A stretch of DNA of 64,000 nucleotides from DATBAT01 sp963824805 (GCA_963824805.1 CAWGQZ010000069.1:10368-74367), one strand, 5' to 3'. Positions 54,534 to 64,000 are shown, counted from the first letter of the stretch. Notes: generated from the letters alone by a model not told the origin. Made by a program: numbers and translations.

Positions 54534-57500
54534 CTACTCGATCTCTCGCCGCGTCTTGTCCGTGATACGCACGAATCCTCTTAAGCGGGCTTCGCTCTCC
54601 AACGCTTGCAGTTCAGCGCGAGCGTCGGCTCTTCCGGCTTTCATTTCCGCCTGGGCCAACGCGAGACGTGCGTTCATGCCCAAGCGAATGAGTCCAAGTT
54701 TTTCTGCCTGGCCTGCTGCCTCCTGCAGGGACGAGACGGCGCCAACCAGATTCCCGGCGGCTGCTTCCGCCTTGGCTTGCACTAAACGGGTTTGCCACTG
54801 TACTTGCCGCAGTTGCGTTGCTCCGGCCAGCTTCGCGCTGGTGATGCTCTCCTGCTGTGCCTCACGCGCCTTGTTTAGCCCCAGCAGCGCTTCTGCCAGT
54901 GCAGCATGTGCGAGGGCCACGTCGCCGCTTACACCCTGGGACTTCTTGCCGGGTATCGACTTGCGCGCCTGGGCCTCGGCGTCTGCGAACTTTCCTTCTT
55001 CGAGAGATACTCGGATCAACTGGACTGTGCTGCTCAAAGCCCCGTCTTTTTCTCCCAGGTCGTTACGCAGCTTCAGCGATTCTTCCATGTGTTGACGTGC
55101 TCTTTGAAGGTCTCCTTCTTCGAACGCAATTTCGCCAAGGCCGGCGAGGGCAAATGCTAACTCATGCTTGTCATCGACCTCACGCGCGATGGCCATGCCC
55201 TCTGTATAGGTCTTCTTTGCACCGGCGAGATCTCCGCTCGCCAGCAAGACATCGGCTAGACCCAACTGTGGATAGACCGATTTGCTCTTTTCCCCACCTT
55301 TTACGAATATGGCGAGTGCGTCCGCGTACGCGGACTTCGCGCCTGCGACCTCCGCAAGTTGCAAGCGGAGTTCGCCGAGGTTGGTCAGCACGATAGCCAT
55401 CCCGCTATCGTTGGACATCTGTCGCCAGATTTTCAGTGCCTCATCAAACCGCTTTTGCGCTCCGATCAGATCCCCGTGGGTAATAAGCTCCGCGCCCATG
55501 TTATTGAGCGTCTCCGCCACGCCCACCAGGAAACCCGTTTCCCGATAGATGGCCAGGGACTGCTCCGACAGTTTCCGGGCACCTTCATGGTCGCCCTGGT
55601 CCCCCATGATGCTGGCGATGTTGTCGAGTGCTCCTGCTAAACCCTGCAAATTGCCGATTTCGCGATAAACGCGCACCGCTCCCTCATACATTCTTCGCGC
55701 TTCCCCGGCATCACCTTGGTCGTAGAGTGCGTTGCCGGTGCTGTTCATGGCTTGCGCGGCGACAAAGCGGTCGCCCGCATCGGTTGCGATCTGCTCCGCC
55801 TGCCGGCAGGCCATCACCGCCGCCTTCAGGTCGCCCAGGTTGCGTTTCGCGGAGCATTGTTCGAGCAGCGCACGTGCAATCAGCAGCCGCGCGCCCTGTT
55901 GTCTTCCTCTCTCAGCAACGCTTTCCCCGAGCGCCAACTGGCGTTTAAAGTCAGAGGTAATGTTCGCTGCCCGGCTCTCGGCCAAATCAATGCGCAGGTC
56001 GTCGCGCTGTGGCGAGGAAAGCGCACGAAGGCGAGTGATTGTATTCAGTGCATCCGGAGCCTTGCCGCTGGCAAACTGCGCACCCACCAGTTTTAATCCA
56101 TAGTCGAGGTTGTCGGGAGCGCGGTCGAACAACTCCTTGTAAGCCGAGATCGCCCTATCCCACTGGCTGGATTGTTCGAAGTATTGCCCTTCCACCCGTA
56201 ACCTCTCCGCACGAGGCAGACCGGCGGAAAGGTCGTAAGCTTTCTTCGCCGTCTCCATCGACTTCGAGTCGTAGCCCAGGGAACCCCAGGCAGCCGACAA
56301 TGCCACCAAGGACGGCACATGCTTGGGGTCTTCGGCGACAGCTTTGAGCAGCAGGTCGCGGGCGTTGAGCACTTCGTAGATGCGGAGCTTCGCCAGACCC
56401 TCGGAATAAAGCCGCGATGCCTTCAGATTGGAGGGAAGAGCCGCTTTCACGGCGGGTTCGTCTTCGATGGGAACACTCCCCGCTCCCAGCTTGGTTCGGA
56501 GTTGTGCGCCGGCGCGCGTAACCACTCCATCCAGCTCGGCTAATGTTCCTTTTTCTGATACCAAGGCAATGGTCTGCCCGGCCCTGGTATCCTGAAGACG
56601 TAAATCCACGCGGATCGATTCATTCGACTCGGTTCCCAGCTCGAGATACGAACCGAGGACAACGAAATCACTCCCGAGGTTCTGATGAACTCGAGACAAT
56701 GTGTCGGCAGCCAGCGTGTCCTGTTCAGGAAGCGACAGGTCGGCCTTCACCCGCGCAACGTTTTCGCCGGAAATGGTTAGCAGATTCTCACCGGCCGCGA
56801 GTTCGGTGGTGAGCATTTCGGATAGAGCGGTTGAAAGCCACGCCGTATCCGGGCGGCCCGATAAATTCTTGAAACCAAGTACGGCCACCGATTGCCGTGC
56901 TGCCGGAGAAGCAACTGGTGTTGCCAGTCGCTTGGGCCTGCCCAGGAAAAACCAGCCAAGGGCCAATGCAACAGAAACGGTCACGACACTGGCCGCAGTC
57001 CACCAGGCCTTACGCTTTGCAGTCAGCACCTGCGGCGAAACGCCGGCGGTCAACCGTTCCAGGTCTTCCGCCAGTTCTTTGCTCGTCTGGTACCTCCGCG
57101 CCGGATCCTTCTCCAGAGCCTTGAGAATGATGCTCTCGATGCTCGGACTTATGTCTGGATTCAGATTGCTTGGAGATTCGGGGTTTCGGTTCAGAATCGC
57201 ATCAATCAGCATGGCGCCGTTGGTTTCGGAAAACGGCCGCTTGCCGGTAGCAAGCTCATACAACACAGCGCCGGCGGCCCAGATGTCGCTGCGCGCGTCG
57301 AGCGGATCGCCCCGTAACTGTTCCGGCGCCATGTAAGGCAGAGTGCCGGTGATTTGCTGCGAGGTGGTGGTATGGGTTATCGTCCTTGCCACATCCAGAT
57401 CAGGATGGACCAGCTGTGCAAGTCCAAAATCGAGGATCTTGAGTCGCCCTTCGGAAGTAAGTCGCAGATTTGCCGGCTTTAAATCACGATGCACGATCCC

Positions 57501-57875
57501 GCGTGCGTGCGCGGCTGCCAGGCCCTCGGCCAGCTGAATTCCCAGACGCAAGAGCTCATGAAATCCCATCGGCCCATGCGCCAGTTTTGTGTCCAACTGA
57601 GGTCCGGAGACATATTCGGTGACCAGAAAATCGGTGCCATCTTCGGTATCGAAGTCGAAGATGATGGCGATGTTGGGATGGTTCAGTTTGGAGAGAGTCA
57701 GTGCTTCACGGCGAAAACGCTGGCGAATCGCTTCGTCGGTAAGCGTGCCGGGGAGCAGTACCTTCACGGCGACGTCACGCTCCAGCCGCTCATCGTGGGC
57801 GAGATAGACGACACCCATGCCGCCCGCGCCTAGGTGTCCGGAGATGCGATAGTGGCTGAGTGTTTGCCCAATCAT
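54534..57875 (-). CDS. Serine/threonine protein kinase with TolB-like and TPR regions
   Basis: A receptor-type kinase of about 1113 residues. The kinase domain opens with YRISGHLGAGGMGVVYLAHD, the ATP lysine is in DVAVKVL, the catalytic loop is HRDLKPANL and the DFG is in KILDFGLAQ. One membrane helix (AASVVTVSVALALGWFFLG) follows at about residue 310. Outside lies a FlgO/TolB-like domain (SVAVLGFKNLSGRPDTAWLS), then at least ten TPR-type helical repeats (ALYDQGDAGEARRMYEGAV and alike) to the end. The start at 57875 (MIGQTLSHY) is typical. Divergent from hutI. Confidence 0.92.
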   Translation of the reverse strand: MIGQTLSHYRISGHLGAGGMGVVYLAHDERLERDVAVKVLLPGTLTDEAIRQRFRREALTLSKLNHPNIAIIFDFDTEDGTDFLVTEYVSGPQLDTKLAHGPMGFHELLRLGIQLAEGLAAAHARGIVHRDLKPANLRLTSEGRLKILDFGLAQLVHPDLDVARTITHTTTSQQITGTLPYMAPEQLRGDPLDARSDIWAAGAVLYELATGKRPFSETNGAMLIDAILNRNPESPSNLNPDISPSIESIILKALEKDPARRYQTSKELAEDLERLTAGVSPQVLTAKRKAWWTAASVVTVSVALALGWFFLGRPKRLATPVASPAARQSVAVLGFKNLSGRPDTAWLSTALSEMLTTELAAGENLLTISGENVARVKADLSLPEQDTLAADTLSRVHQNLGSDFVVLGSYLELGTESNESIRVDLRLQDTRAGQTIALVSEKGTLAELDGVVTRAGAQLRTKLGAGSVPIEDEPAVKAALPSNLKASRLYSEGLAKLRIYEVLNARDLLLKAVAEDPKHVPSLVALSAAWGSLGYDSKSMETAKKAYDLSAGLPRAERLRVEGQYFEQSSQWDRAISAYKELFDRAPDNLDYGLKLVGAQFASGKAPDALNTITRLRALSSPQRDDLRIDLAESRAANITSDFKRQLALGESVAERGRQQGARLLIARALLEQCSAKRNLGDLKAAVMACRQAEQIATDAGDRFVAAQAMNSTGNALYDQGDAGEARRMYEGAVRVYREIGNLQGLAGALDNIASIMGDQGDHEGARKLSEQSLAIYRETGFLVGVAETLNNMGAELITHGDLIGAQKRFDEALKIWRQMSNDSGMAIVLTNLGELRLQLAEVAGAKSAYADALAIFVKGGEKSKSVYPQLGLADVLLASGDLAGAKKTYTEGMAIAREVDDKHELAFALAGLGEIAFEEGDLQRARQHMEESLKLRNDLGEKDGALSSTVQLIRVSLEEGKFADAEAQARKSIPGKKSQGVSGDVALAHAALAEALLGLNKAREAQQESITSAKLAGATQLRQVQWQTRLVQAKAEAAAGNLVGAVSSLQEAAGQAEKLGLIRLGMNARLALAQAEMKAGRADARAELQALESEARLRGFVRITDKTRREIE

Positions 57876-57947
57876 GGGGAAGACAGGAGTCGAAATCGTA
57901 GTCAAGGCAAAGAGACAGGTCAACCGCGGGCGTTACAATGTTTGTCC

Positions 57948-59240
57948 GTGGCACTACCCTCGACGCACAGGCTGAAAAGTTCGCAACCCTTGCTGTTGGC
58001 CAATATTGGTCAATTGCTTACGCTTCGATCCAACCTGGCTGGTCCCCGCCGCGGACCGGAACTAAGCGAACTCGGCATGATTGAGGATGCCGCCGTTCTT
58101 TGTCTCGGTGGCAAGATCGTCTCAGTTGGCAAAAGCAAAGACGCGCTCCGCGATCCCTGGCTCAAAAAGAACCGGGGCAAGATCACCGAAATCGACTGCG
58201 CTGGAAGAGTTGTGCTGCCGGGTTTTGTCGACTCGCACACCCACCCTGCATTTGTTGCCCCGCGGCTGGTCGACTTCGAGAAGCGGATTGCTGGTGCCAC
58301 CTACGAAGAGATCGCCGAAGCCGGCGGAGGCATTCGCTCCAGTATCAAAGACGTCAGAACCGCATCCGAGAAGCAGGTCGCCGGTGATGTTCTGGCGGCG
58401 CTACACGAGATGGCCGCCCACGGAACCACTACCGTAGAAGCCAAATCAGGATACGGATTGAGCCTGGAGTCGGAAATCAAATCTCTCGAGGCCATACAGA
58501 ACGCAGCTCATGTGTGGCCGGGAACGGTGGTGACGACCCTGTTGGGCGCACACGTAGTGCCGCCGGAGTTTCGCGAGCAGCGCGCGAAGTACGTCGACAT
58601 CATTTGCGATCAGATGATTCCTGCGACTGCGAAAAGAAAATTGGCGCAGTTCGTGGATGTGTTCTGCGACAAGGGTGCGTTTACGCTTTTGGAAACGGAA
58701 AAAATTTTCGCCGCAGCTACAGATAATAAGCTGGAAACCCGCGCCCACGTAGGGCAGCTTTCGTCCACGAGTCTAGGAGCGCTGTTGAATTTTGGCCCCG
58801 CCTCGTTCGATCACCTGGACCACATCACGGACGAAGATCTCACGCAGCTAGCGACATCGGACACGATTGCCACTCTCGTTCCTGGCGCAAACTATTTTCT
58901 GGGTCTCAGAACCTTTCCGAATGCCCGCCAGTTCATCGCGGCGGGCGCGGCAGTGGCGCTTGCCACGGACTATAACCCTGGCAGTTCGCCTACCACGAGC
59001 ATACCTTTCGTGTTGTCGCTGGCCTGCACCCACATGAAGATGACACCGGCAGAGGCGATTTCCGCAGGCACCATCAATGGCGCCTGGGCCTTGCGAATGG
59101 CGACACGCAAAGGCTCAATTGAACCTGGCAAGGATGCCGACCTCGCAATCTTCGATGTTGCGGACTACCGGGAGATCGCCTACTGGTTCGGAGTCAATCG
59201 CTGCGACATGACGATTGCCGGAGGCGTGGTCCTCGAGTAG
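57948..59240 (+). CDS. hutI: Imidazolonepropionase
   Basis: Hydrolyses imidazolonepropionate to formiminoglutamate in histidine breakdown. About 430 residues. Metal ligands lie in DSHTHPAF; EEIAEAGGGI, SGYGLSLESEIK and the late ATDYNPGSSPT (metal/substrate Asp) are family marks. The likely start is GTG at 57948 (ALPSTHRLKS); upstream residues in the open frame overlap the divergent kinase. No hutH, hutU or hutG is in the window, so the pathway is split across the genome. Confidence 0.92.
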   Translation: MALPSTHRLKSSQPLLLANIGQLLTLRSNLAGPRRGPELSELGMIEDAAVLCLGGKIVSVGKSKDALRDPWLKKNRGKITEIDCAGRVVLPGFVDSHTHPAFVAPRLVDFEKRIAGATYEEIAEAGGGIRSSIKDVRTASEKQVAGDVLAALHEMAAHGTTTVEAKSGYGLSLESEIKSLEAIQNAAHVWPGTVVTTLLGAHVVPPEFREQRAKYVDIICDQMIPATAKRKLAQFVDVFCDKGAFTLLETEKIFAAATDNKLETRAHVGQLSSTSLGALLNFGPASFDHLDHITDEDLTQLATSDTIATLVPGANYFLGLRTFPNARQFIAAGAAVALATDYNPGSSPTTSIPFVLSLACTHMKMTPAEAISAGTINGAWALRMATRKGSIEPGKDADLAIFDVADYREIAYWFGVNRCDMTIAGGVVLE

Positions 59241-59323
59241 TAGAACGGCAATCGTTCATGCAGGTCAATGGACGGAGTAGCCATAAATTCCTCGCACGAA
59301 AGCGCCGCATAGTGCCAAGCGGT

Positions 59324-59352
59324 TTGAGCGAAGCTCGCCGCGTTGCTATAAT
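59324..59352 (+). promoter_or_regulatory. Promoter for tRNA-Phe
   Basis: -35 TTGAGC (59324-59329), a 17-base spacer and a perfect -10 TATAAT (59347-59352). Transcription would begin about 110 bases before the tRNA. A GC palindrome GGCGCG/CGCGCC lies near 59430 in the leader. Confidence 0.75.
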
Positions 59353-59467
59353 CTCAACTGTTCAATCGGTTCCAGTATTCTGATTGCCCGCGAAAGCCGT
59401 ACTCCGCATCAGCCCGCGTCCTGCAACGGCGCGTAAACGCGCCGGCACTCAAGCTGTGAGCGAATGT

Positions 59468-59543
59468 GGCCAGGTAGCTCAGGTGGTAGAGCGCAGCCCT
59501 GAAAAGGCTGGCGTCGGCGGTTCAACTCCGTCCCTGGCCACCA
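59468..59543 (+). tRNA. tRNA-Phe (GAA anticodon)
   Basis: Acceptor GGCCAGG pairs with CCTGGCC, discriminator A, encoded CCA. Anticodon loop CTGAAAA with stem GCAGC/GGCTG-type pairing. Prophage genes start about 300 bases downstream, so this may be an attachment site, but no flanking copy of its 3' end is visible in the window. The 296 bases between hold no clear gene or integrase. Confidence 0.95.
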
Positions 59544-59839
59544 TATTTTCAATCACTTAGCACACCTCCTGAAATCCAAATCTGTCCCAAACTGGTCCAA
59601 AAAATCAAGATGCCCGCCGGAGTTTGCCTCAACTTATTTCGGCTACAGCACAAGATCTTTCCATCCCGTTCTGCCCTATTCCAAGCTCTCGGAGCATAGC
59701 TAGCTCGACGATCTTGTTGAGCTATTTACCGCACACTCGAATAAAGGGGCCGGGGGCGGTCGCAGTCTTGGCCAAAGTGTGGCCACCCGACCGCCGGTGC
59801 GGGCGTCTCAAAAAACCCGCGAATTGAAGTAGGGGGGGT

Positions 59840-61074
59840 ATGAGGGCCATAACCAGCATCCGGCAGTTGATTCCGGACGACCGGAACGCAAATAAGGGCA
59901 CGGAACGCGGAAACGCCTTTATAGAGCGATCCCTGCGCGAATATGGGGCAGGGCGGTCCATCTTGCTGGATAAAAAGGGCCGGATTATCGCGGGAAACAA
60001 GACTATCGAGAATGCCGCGGCCATCGGCATGGAGAAGATTCAGGTCGTCCAAACGGATGGCAAGCGGATTATCGCGGTTCAGCGAATGGACCTGGACCTG
60101 GCCAAGGATTCCAAGGCGCGGGAATTGGCGCTAGCGGATAACCGGGCTGGGGATCTGAATCTCGAGTGGGCCGGAGACGTCCTGGCAGAGTTGGGCAAGG
60201 ACATAGACCTAACGCCATTCTTTTCTGCGACCGAACTGGCGGCCATTGTGGCCAAAAGCGTGACCTTTGACGCGGTCCCGGAACCGAAGCTTGACCAGGC
60301 TGAGGCGCTCCAAAAGAAATGGCTGACCAAAACTGGTCAGCTATGGGAGATTCCCGCGGTAAATGCCCCACGTGGCGCTCATAGGGTTCTGTGCGGGGAC
60401 AGTACCAAAAAGGAGGACGTCGCGCGGCTGTGGGCAAATGTGGCGGAAGACGCTATGCCCAGGCTGATGGTCACAGATCCCCCATACGGGGTGGAATACG
60501 CCCCGAATGGCGGGCGGAAAGGGGCGTGAACAAGAACCAAGGGAAAATGGGCAAGGTGGCCAACGATGATCGCGTGGACTGGAGTCCTGCCTGGGCCCTG
60601 TTTCCCGGAGACGTGGCTTACGTTTGGCACGCGAGCTGGTATACCAGTGCCGTTCAGGCCTCTCTCGAAGCCGTCGGGTTCGAGATCCGGTGCGAAATCA
60701 TCTGGGCGAAGGATCGATTCGCACTGTCCCGGGGTCATTATCACTGGCAGCATGAGCCTTGTTGGTATGCGGTTCGGAAAGGTGCCAGCGGAGGATGGCT
60801 TGGGGCTCGGGATCAATCGACGGTATGGAACGTGGACGCTCGCGACGACGATGGACGAGGGCATGGCACGCAAAAGCCTGTCGAGTGCATGCGGCGTCCC
60901 CTCCAGAACCATGAGGGAAACGTCTACGACCCCTTCCTTGGATCGGGAACCACCATCTGCGCCGCCGAACAACTAGGGCGAGTCTGCTTCGGGCTTGAAC
61001 TGGAGCCAAAGTACGTTGCAGTAATTCTCGAGCGGCTGTCCGAGATGGGATTAAAGCCGGAACGGGTGAAATGA
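59840..61074 (+). pseudogene. Phage ParB-like nuclease / DNA methyltransferase fusion, one frameshift
   Basis: The N-terminal 100 residues are ParB-like (GRSILLDKKGRIIAGNKT, LALADNRAGDL). The methyltransferase half has the catalytic DPPYGVEY before the SAM motif DPFLGSGTTICAAEQLGR, which is the beta-class order (N6-adenine or N4-cytosine). Frame one ends at 60529; from about 60500 the coding moves to another frame (EWRAERGVNKNQGKMGKV ...) that runs to 61074. One missing base near 60500 would give the expected EYDPEWRAERG. Phages use such enzymes to shield their DNA. Confidence 0.78.
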
Positions 61075-61655
61075 ATGCAGCAGAAGTCCTGGTGCTCATG
61101 TTTTCCCATCATCTCCACAACACCGAGCACGAAGGCGCCTATCTCGGAGTGTCAGCGCGAATCGTGCGTCGAAGCGCGGGAGCTTTTAAATGGCCTGGAC
61201 GCCGACCGAAACCAACCAAGCTGAAGAAACTGGAAGGCAATCCAGGTAAGCGGAAGCTCAACCCTGACGAACCCGATCCCGACCCTGAAATTCCATCCAT
61301 GCCAGATCACCTGGATCCTGCCGCGCGGGCGGAATGGAAGCGAATAACGCCCATACTTTTGTCGTTGGGGCTGATCTCCGAAATTGACCGCGGCCGTATC
61401 GCGGCTTACTGCCAGTCATGGTCGCGCTGGATAGATGCCGAGGAGAATGTCCAACGCTTCGGATCCGTCATCAAGACACCAAAGGGCTATCCGGTGCAGA
61501 GTCCCTATGTGGGGATTGCGAATCGTGCCATGGATCAAATGAGAAAGTTTGCGATCGAGTTCGGCATGACGCCGGCGGCCCGGTCACGAGTCATCGTGGA
61601 TCGGAAGGGAGATCCGGACGCTGACCTACATGCGTTGTTGTCGGGCCAATGCTGA
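61071..61655 (+). CDS. Phage terminase small subunit, P27 family
   Basis: Recognises phage DNA for packaging. The family opening is GRRPKPTKLKKLEGNPGKRK (about residues 43-62), then PMPDHLDPAARAEW-type PSMPDHLDPAARAEWKRI and KTPKGYPVQSPYVGIANRAM. P27 proteins normally begin at that Gly-Arg-rich motif, so the 40 residues before it may be non-coding and the true start may have been lost to a small indel near 61190. The ATG at 61071 overlaps the methyltransferase stop (ATGA). Confidence 0.78.
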   Translation: MNAAEVLVLMFSHHLHNTEHEGAYLGVSARIVRRSAGAFKWPGRRPKPTKLKKLEGNPGKRKLNPDEPDPDPEIPSMPDHLDPAARAEWKRITPILLSLGLISEIDRGRIAAYCQSWSRWIDAEENVQRFGSVIKTPKGYPVQSPYVGIANRAMDQMRKFAIEFGMTPAARSRVIVDRKGDPDADLHALLSGQC

Positions 61656-63304
61656 CGGAGGAAGAGAAGAAAAAGCTCCAGTGACGTATCAGTTTTCCCC
61701 TGATCGCGCGAGCTATGCCTGTAACTTCTTCGAGCGCGTTCTGCGCCACACTCAGATCGTGGGCAGGCAAACCATTCATCTTGGCTCCCTGGCAAAAAGA
61801 GGCAGTCTCCACAATCTTCGGAACCTTGAAGCCCGATGGAACCCTGGCCATTGAGATGGCCTATCTCGAAGTCCCTAAGAAGACTGGCAAAACGGAACTG
61901 GTCGCCGGGATCATTTTGCTTTCCTTGTTTCTGGACACAAATCTTGGATGTCAGGTCTATGGAGCTGCGGCAGCACAGCGCCAGGCTTTGAATGTCTATC
62001 GAGCGGCCAGCACCATGGTTAGTTTGAGCCCGGCCCTGCGAAAGAAGTTCAAATTACTCCAATCAACTCACAGAATCCTCAAACGGGATGACCCAAACAG
62101 CTTCTATGCCGCCATCGCAGCCGATGGCGACCTGACAGACGGGGTGAATCCTTCAGTAACCGTAGGCGATGAGATCCACAGATGGAAAACCAGAAAGCAG
62201 CTTGAGAACTTTGACGTCCTTTCGCTCGGCGGAATCACCCGAAAGCAGGCTTTGACCATCGCAATAACCACTGCCGGCGTTAAGAGATGAGTCGCCATTA
62301 GCCTGGAGACTACACGAAAAGACTTAAAGAATAATGCATGGGTTGGTCGAAGACCCCACTTTCTATGGTCGTATCTACGCGGCTGACCCGAAGGATGACT
62401 GGACGAAGGAGGCGAACTCGATCAAAGCCAATCCCAGCCTCTTGGAAAACGGCGGATTTCTCGAGATCGAAAAGATTCGGAAAGAGTACCAGTCCAGCCT
62501 CTCGGATCCCGAAGCCCAGAGAGCCTTCAAACGCTATTTCCTCAATCTCTGGGATCAGAAAGAGAACCGGGCATCGATTTAGCACAATGGGACGCCTGCC
62601 ATGGGGATTGGAAGGCTCAACCCCTACTTCCAAAGGCCTCCGACGAAAAGGTCCGGACCTTCGAAGATGACTTTTTGACCAAGTTCTTCGGACGACGATG
62701 CTGGGCGGGGGTTGATCTGTCGATGACCACCGATATGTCCTCTGTGGCTTTCCTTTTCGAGGACGAGACGGGTACTATGACGTCCTTCCCTTCTACTGGC
62801 TACCCGAAGCAGGTCTAAAGAAACGGGAACTACGGGATGGAATGCCTTACAGAACATGGGCAGAACAAGGATTTTTGGAACTCGGTGAAGGCAATGTCAT
62901 CGACTATCGTGAGGTAAAGGCTCGGCTGATCTGGGGTGTCCAGACTTTCGACCTTAGGGAAATATGCTTTGATCCCTATAACTCTCGACAACTCTCGACA
63001 CAGTTGATCGATGATGGTTACAAATGCGTGGAAATTCGCCAGGGATATGCAACTCTGTCAGAGCCGTCCAAGAAGATCCTCGAGCTCGTGGCCTCCGCAA
63101 AGCTTCGCCACGGCGGGCACCCAATATTCTGCGTTGGAACGCTTCATGCCTCTCACCAAGGAGAGTAATGACTGCTTGATGTTTGCCAAACCACAGCGGC
63201 AAAAAGACACTTCGCGAATCGATGGAATTTCGGCTACAGCGGATGCAATGGCCCGTGCGATGTTGTCGGTTCCGGAAAGCCGGCTGACAATTGACGTCTG
63301 GTGA
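61649..63304 (+). pseudogene. Phage terminase large subunit, several frameshifts
   Basis: Motor and nuclease for packaging. Segments in shifting frames line up as one protein. They are FSPDRASYACNFFERVLRHT, then WAGKPFILAPWQKEAVSTIF with the Walker A VPKKTGKTEL, and VGDEIHRWKTRKQLENFDVL. These are followed by PTFYGRIYAADPKDDWTKEA, then WAGVDLSMTTDMSSVAFLF (nuclease Asp), PYRTWAEQGFLELG, FDPYNSRQLSTQL and QKDTSRIDGISATADAMARA. Breaks lie near 61680, 61765, 62290, 62325, 62780 and 63150. Whether decay or sequence error, the gene as written is not functional. Confidence 0.75.
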
Positions 63305-63383
63305 ATTGTGTTTTCGCTAGAAGACTAATATCCTTCGCGTTAAGCCAAACACATCGCTTGCTCGAATCCTGTAAAAGTTGGAA

Positions 63384-63722
63384 TCACTTCGCTCCCTTAT
63401 TCGGCAAACCTACGTTGCTCAAAGGTACAGAGACGGATCTTCGCTTAAACTTACATAGCTCGTCAGTTGACTCTACCGTCGCAAGAGTATCGAGATCGGA
63501 AAGTTGTTGTTCAAACTCCTTTCTGATCAGGATGTGCGCAAGGATCTTATCTTCGAGTCCAGGGTCAGACGGATCTAACTGTAGATCAGCTTGCACGCAT
63601 CGATCCACCGTGTCGATGGAAAAGGATGCGATTCGAATAGCGAGTTGAGCGTTGGGCTCCTTTAGGAATTGTAGAAGGAGCACGACCATGAGCGCAGCTT
63701 CCTGTGCGCTTGTGACTTCCAT
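63384..63722 (-). CDS. DUF416-like protein, N-terminally truncated (tentative)
   Basis: A 112-residue helical protein with AALMVVLLLQFL and IRIASFSIDTVDRCVQ followed by LEDKILAHILIRKEFEQQLS. This resembles the C-terminal half of DUF416 (YjaG-like) proteins, some of which sit in immunity positions; the match is by memory and weak. The open frame continues upstream past the ATG to a stop at 63819-63821 with plausible coding content, so the gene may have lost its start. It has no recognisable ribosome site. Confidence 0.4.
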   Translation of the reverse strand: MEVTSAQEAALMVVLLLQFLKEPNAQLAIRIASFSIDTVDRCVQADLQLDPSDPGLEDKILAHILIRKEFEQQLSDLDTLATVESTDELCKFKRRSVSVPLSNVGLPNKGAK

Positions 63723-63818
63723 GCCAGGAAAATCATCCGAAGCAGGGGTAGCCGCCTTGCATTGCGACTCAAGCTCGTCAATCTTCGGTTGTGGCGCCTT
63801 TCGTTCAGTTACGTATTG

Positions 63819-64000
63819 CTAGACGACCTGGTCGCCGACCTCGCCGGCGAAGCCGATCTCGTGGGTGACGACGAGCATCGTCATGCCTTCCTCGGCCAAC
63901 TTCGCGCATCGTGTCGACCTGTTTGACGAGCTAGGGATTCGAGCACCGAGGTGACCTCGTCGAAGAGCATCACGTGCGGTTCCATCGCCAGCGCGCGGGC
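63819..64000 (-). pseudogene. Fragment of a polar amino acid ABC transporter ATPase (GlnQ type)
   Basis: Read leftward from the window edge: ARALAMEPHVMLFDEVTSVL is Walker B and the D-loop. After frame changes, LVKQVDTMRE and then AEEGMTMLVVTHEIGFAGEV (H-loop His) follow, before a stop at 63819. The end is about 40 residues short of the family. At least two indels lie within 180 bases. The sequence is more GC-rich than its left neighbour. Confidence 0.6.

Larger units (their letters stand above)
59840..63304 (+). mobile_element. Decayed prophage remnant next to tRNA-Phe
   Basis: Three genes in head-module order: ParB-methyltransferase, small terminase, large terminase, closely spaced or overlapping. 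Portal, protease and capsid genes, which normally follow, are absent; the next sequence is unrelated. No integrase is seen. Frame breaks are frequent, so the element looks dead. Confidence 0.75.

Noticed and set aside
59544..59839. A possible integrase end on the minus strand next to tRNA-Phe
   Set aside because: The open stretch lacks the Arg-His-Arg-Tyr pattern and has no domain-like content.

Overview
The window looks like a chromosomal segment of an Acidobacteriota bacterium (Terriglobia / Koribacter-like). This is inferred from gene content and protein style, not from a search. Pointers are the RpoB with a cysteine-rich insertion, the gene order DUF1385-prfA-prmC, and several small exported proteins of a type common in that phylum. 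Other pointers are a serine/threonine kinase with a TolB/TPR-like tail and spacers full of short repeats. Most of the window is ordinary, well-kept housekeeping sequence. There are a few accessory spots and a decayed 3' end.

Layout. 0.2-8.0 kb: an exported GH20 hexosaminidase, then a leftward group (DUF983, cytochrome c, beta-barrel-like protein) behind a near-perfect Fur-like palindrome, then prmC, tspO, prfA and DUF1385. 8-15.4 kb: a frameshifted ATP-dependent DNA ligase, a JAMM protease next to a CysM-like cysteine synthase, RNase HI, a metallophosphoesterase, an OppD-type ATPase and an SPFH protein. 15.8-16.1 kb: a tandem pair of related, covarying RNA folds ending in a terminator, the most novel object here. 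16.2-31.1 kb: a region-2-less ECF41-type sigma fragment coupled to an acyl-CoA carboxylase, then ligA, HIT protein, rpsA, small exported proteins, a LysW-like acidic zinc protein, M28 peptidase, rhomboid protease, alpha/beta hydrolase, pyruvate kinase and a BrkB-type membrane protein.

31.1-46.6 kb is the classic translation/transcription block, all leftward: tRNA-Thr, tRNA-Tyr, tRNA-Thr, tRNA-Gly, tuf, rpmG, tRNA-Trp, secE, nusG, rplK, rplA, rplJ, rplL, rpoB, rpoC. A good promoter precedes the first tRNA, an attenuator-like region lies between rplL and rpoB, and a strong terminator follows rpoC. 46.7-59.2 kb: a three-gene thiol-reduction cluster equivalent to a split DsbD, an amino-acid permease, a Tat-exported FAD enzyme broken by a frameshift, a large kinase and hutI. 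59.4-63.3 kb: tRNA-Phe followed by a prophage remnant (ParB-methyltransferase, small and large terminase) with many frameshifts. The last 200 bases are a broken polar-amino-acid ABC ATPase fragment.

Cautions. At least six genes outside rpoB/rpoC carry single-base frame breaks, densest in the last 4 kb. I cannot tell true pseudogenes from sequencing or assembly error. All family calls come from reading motifs by eye.
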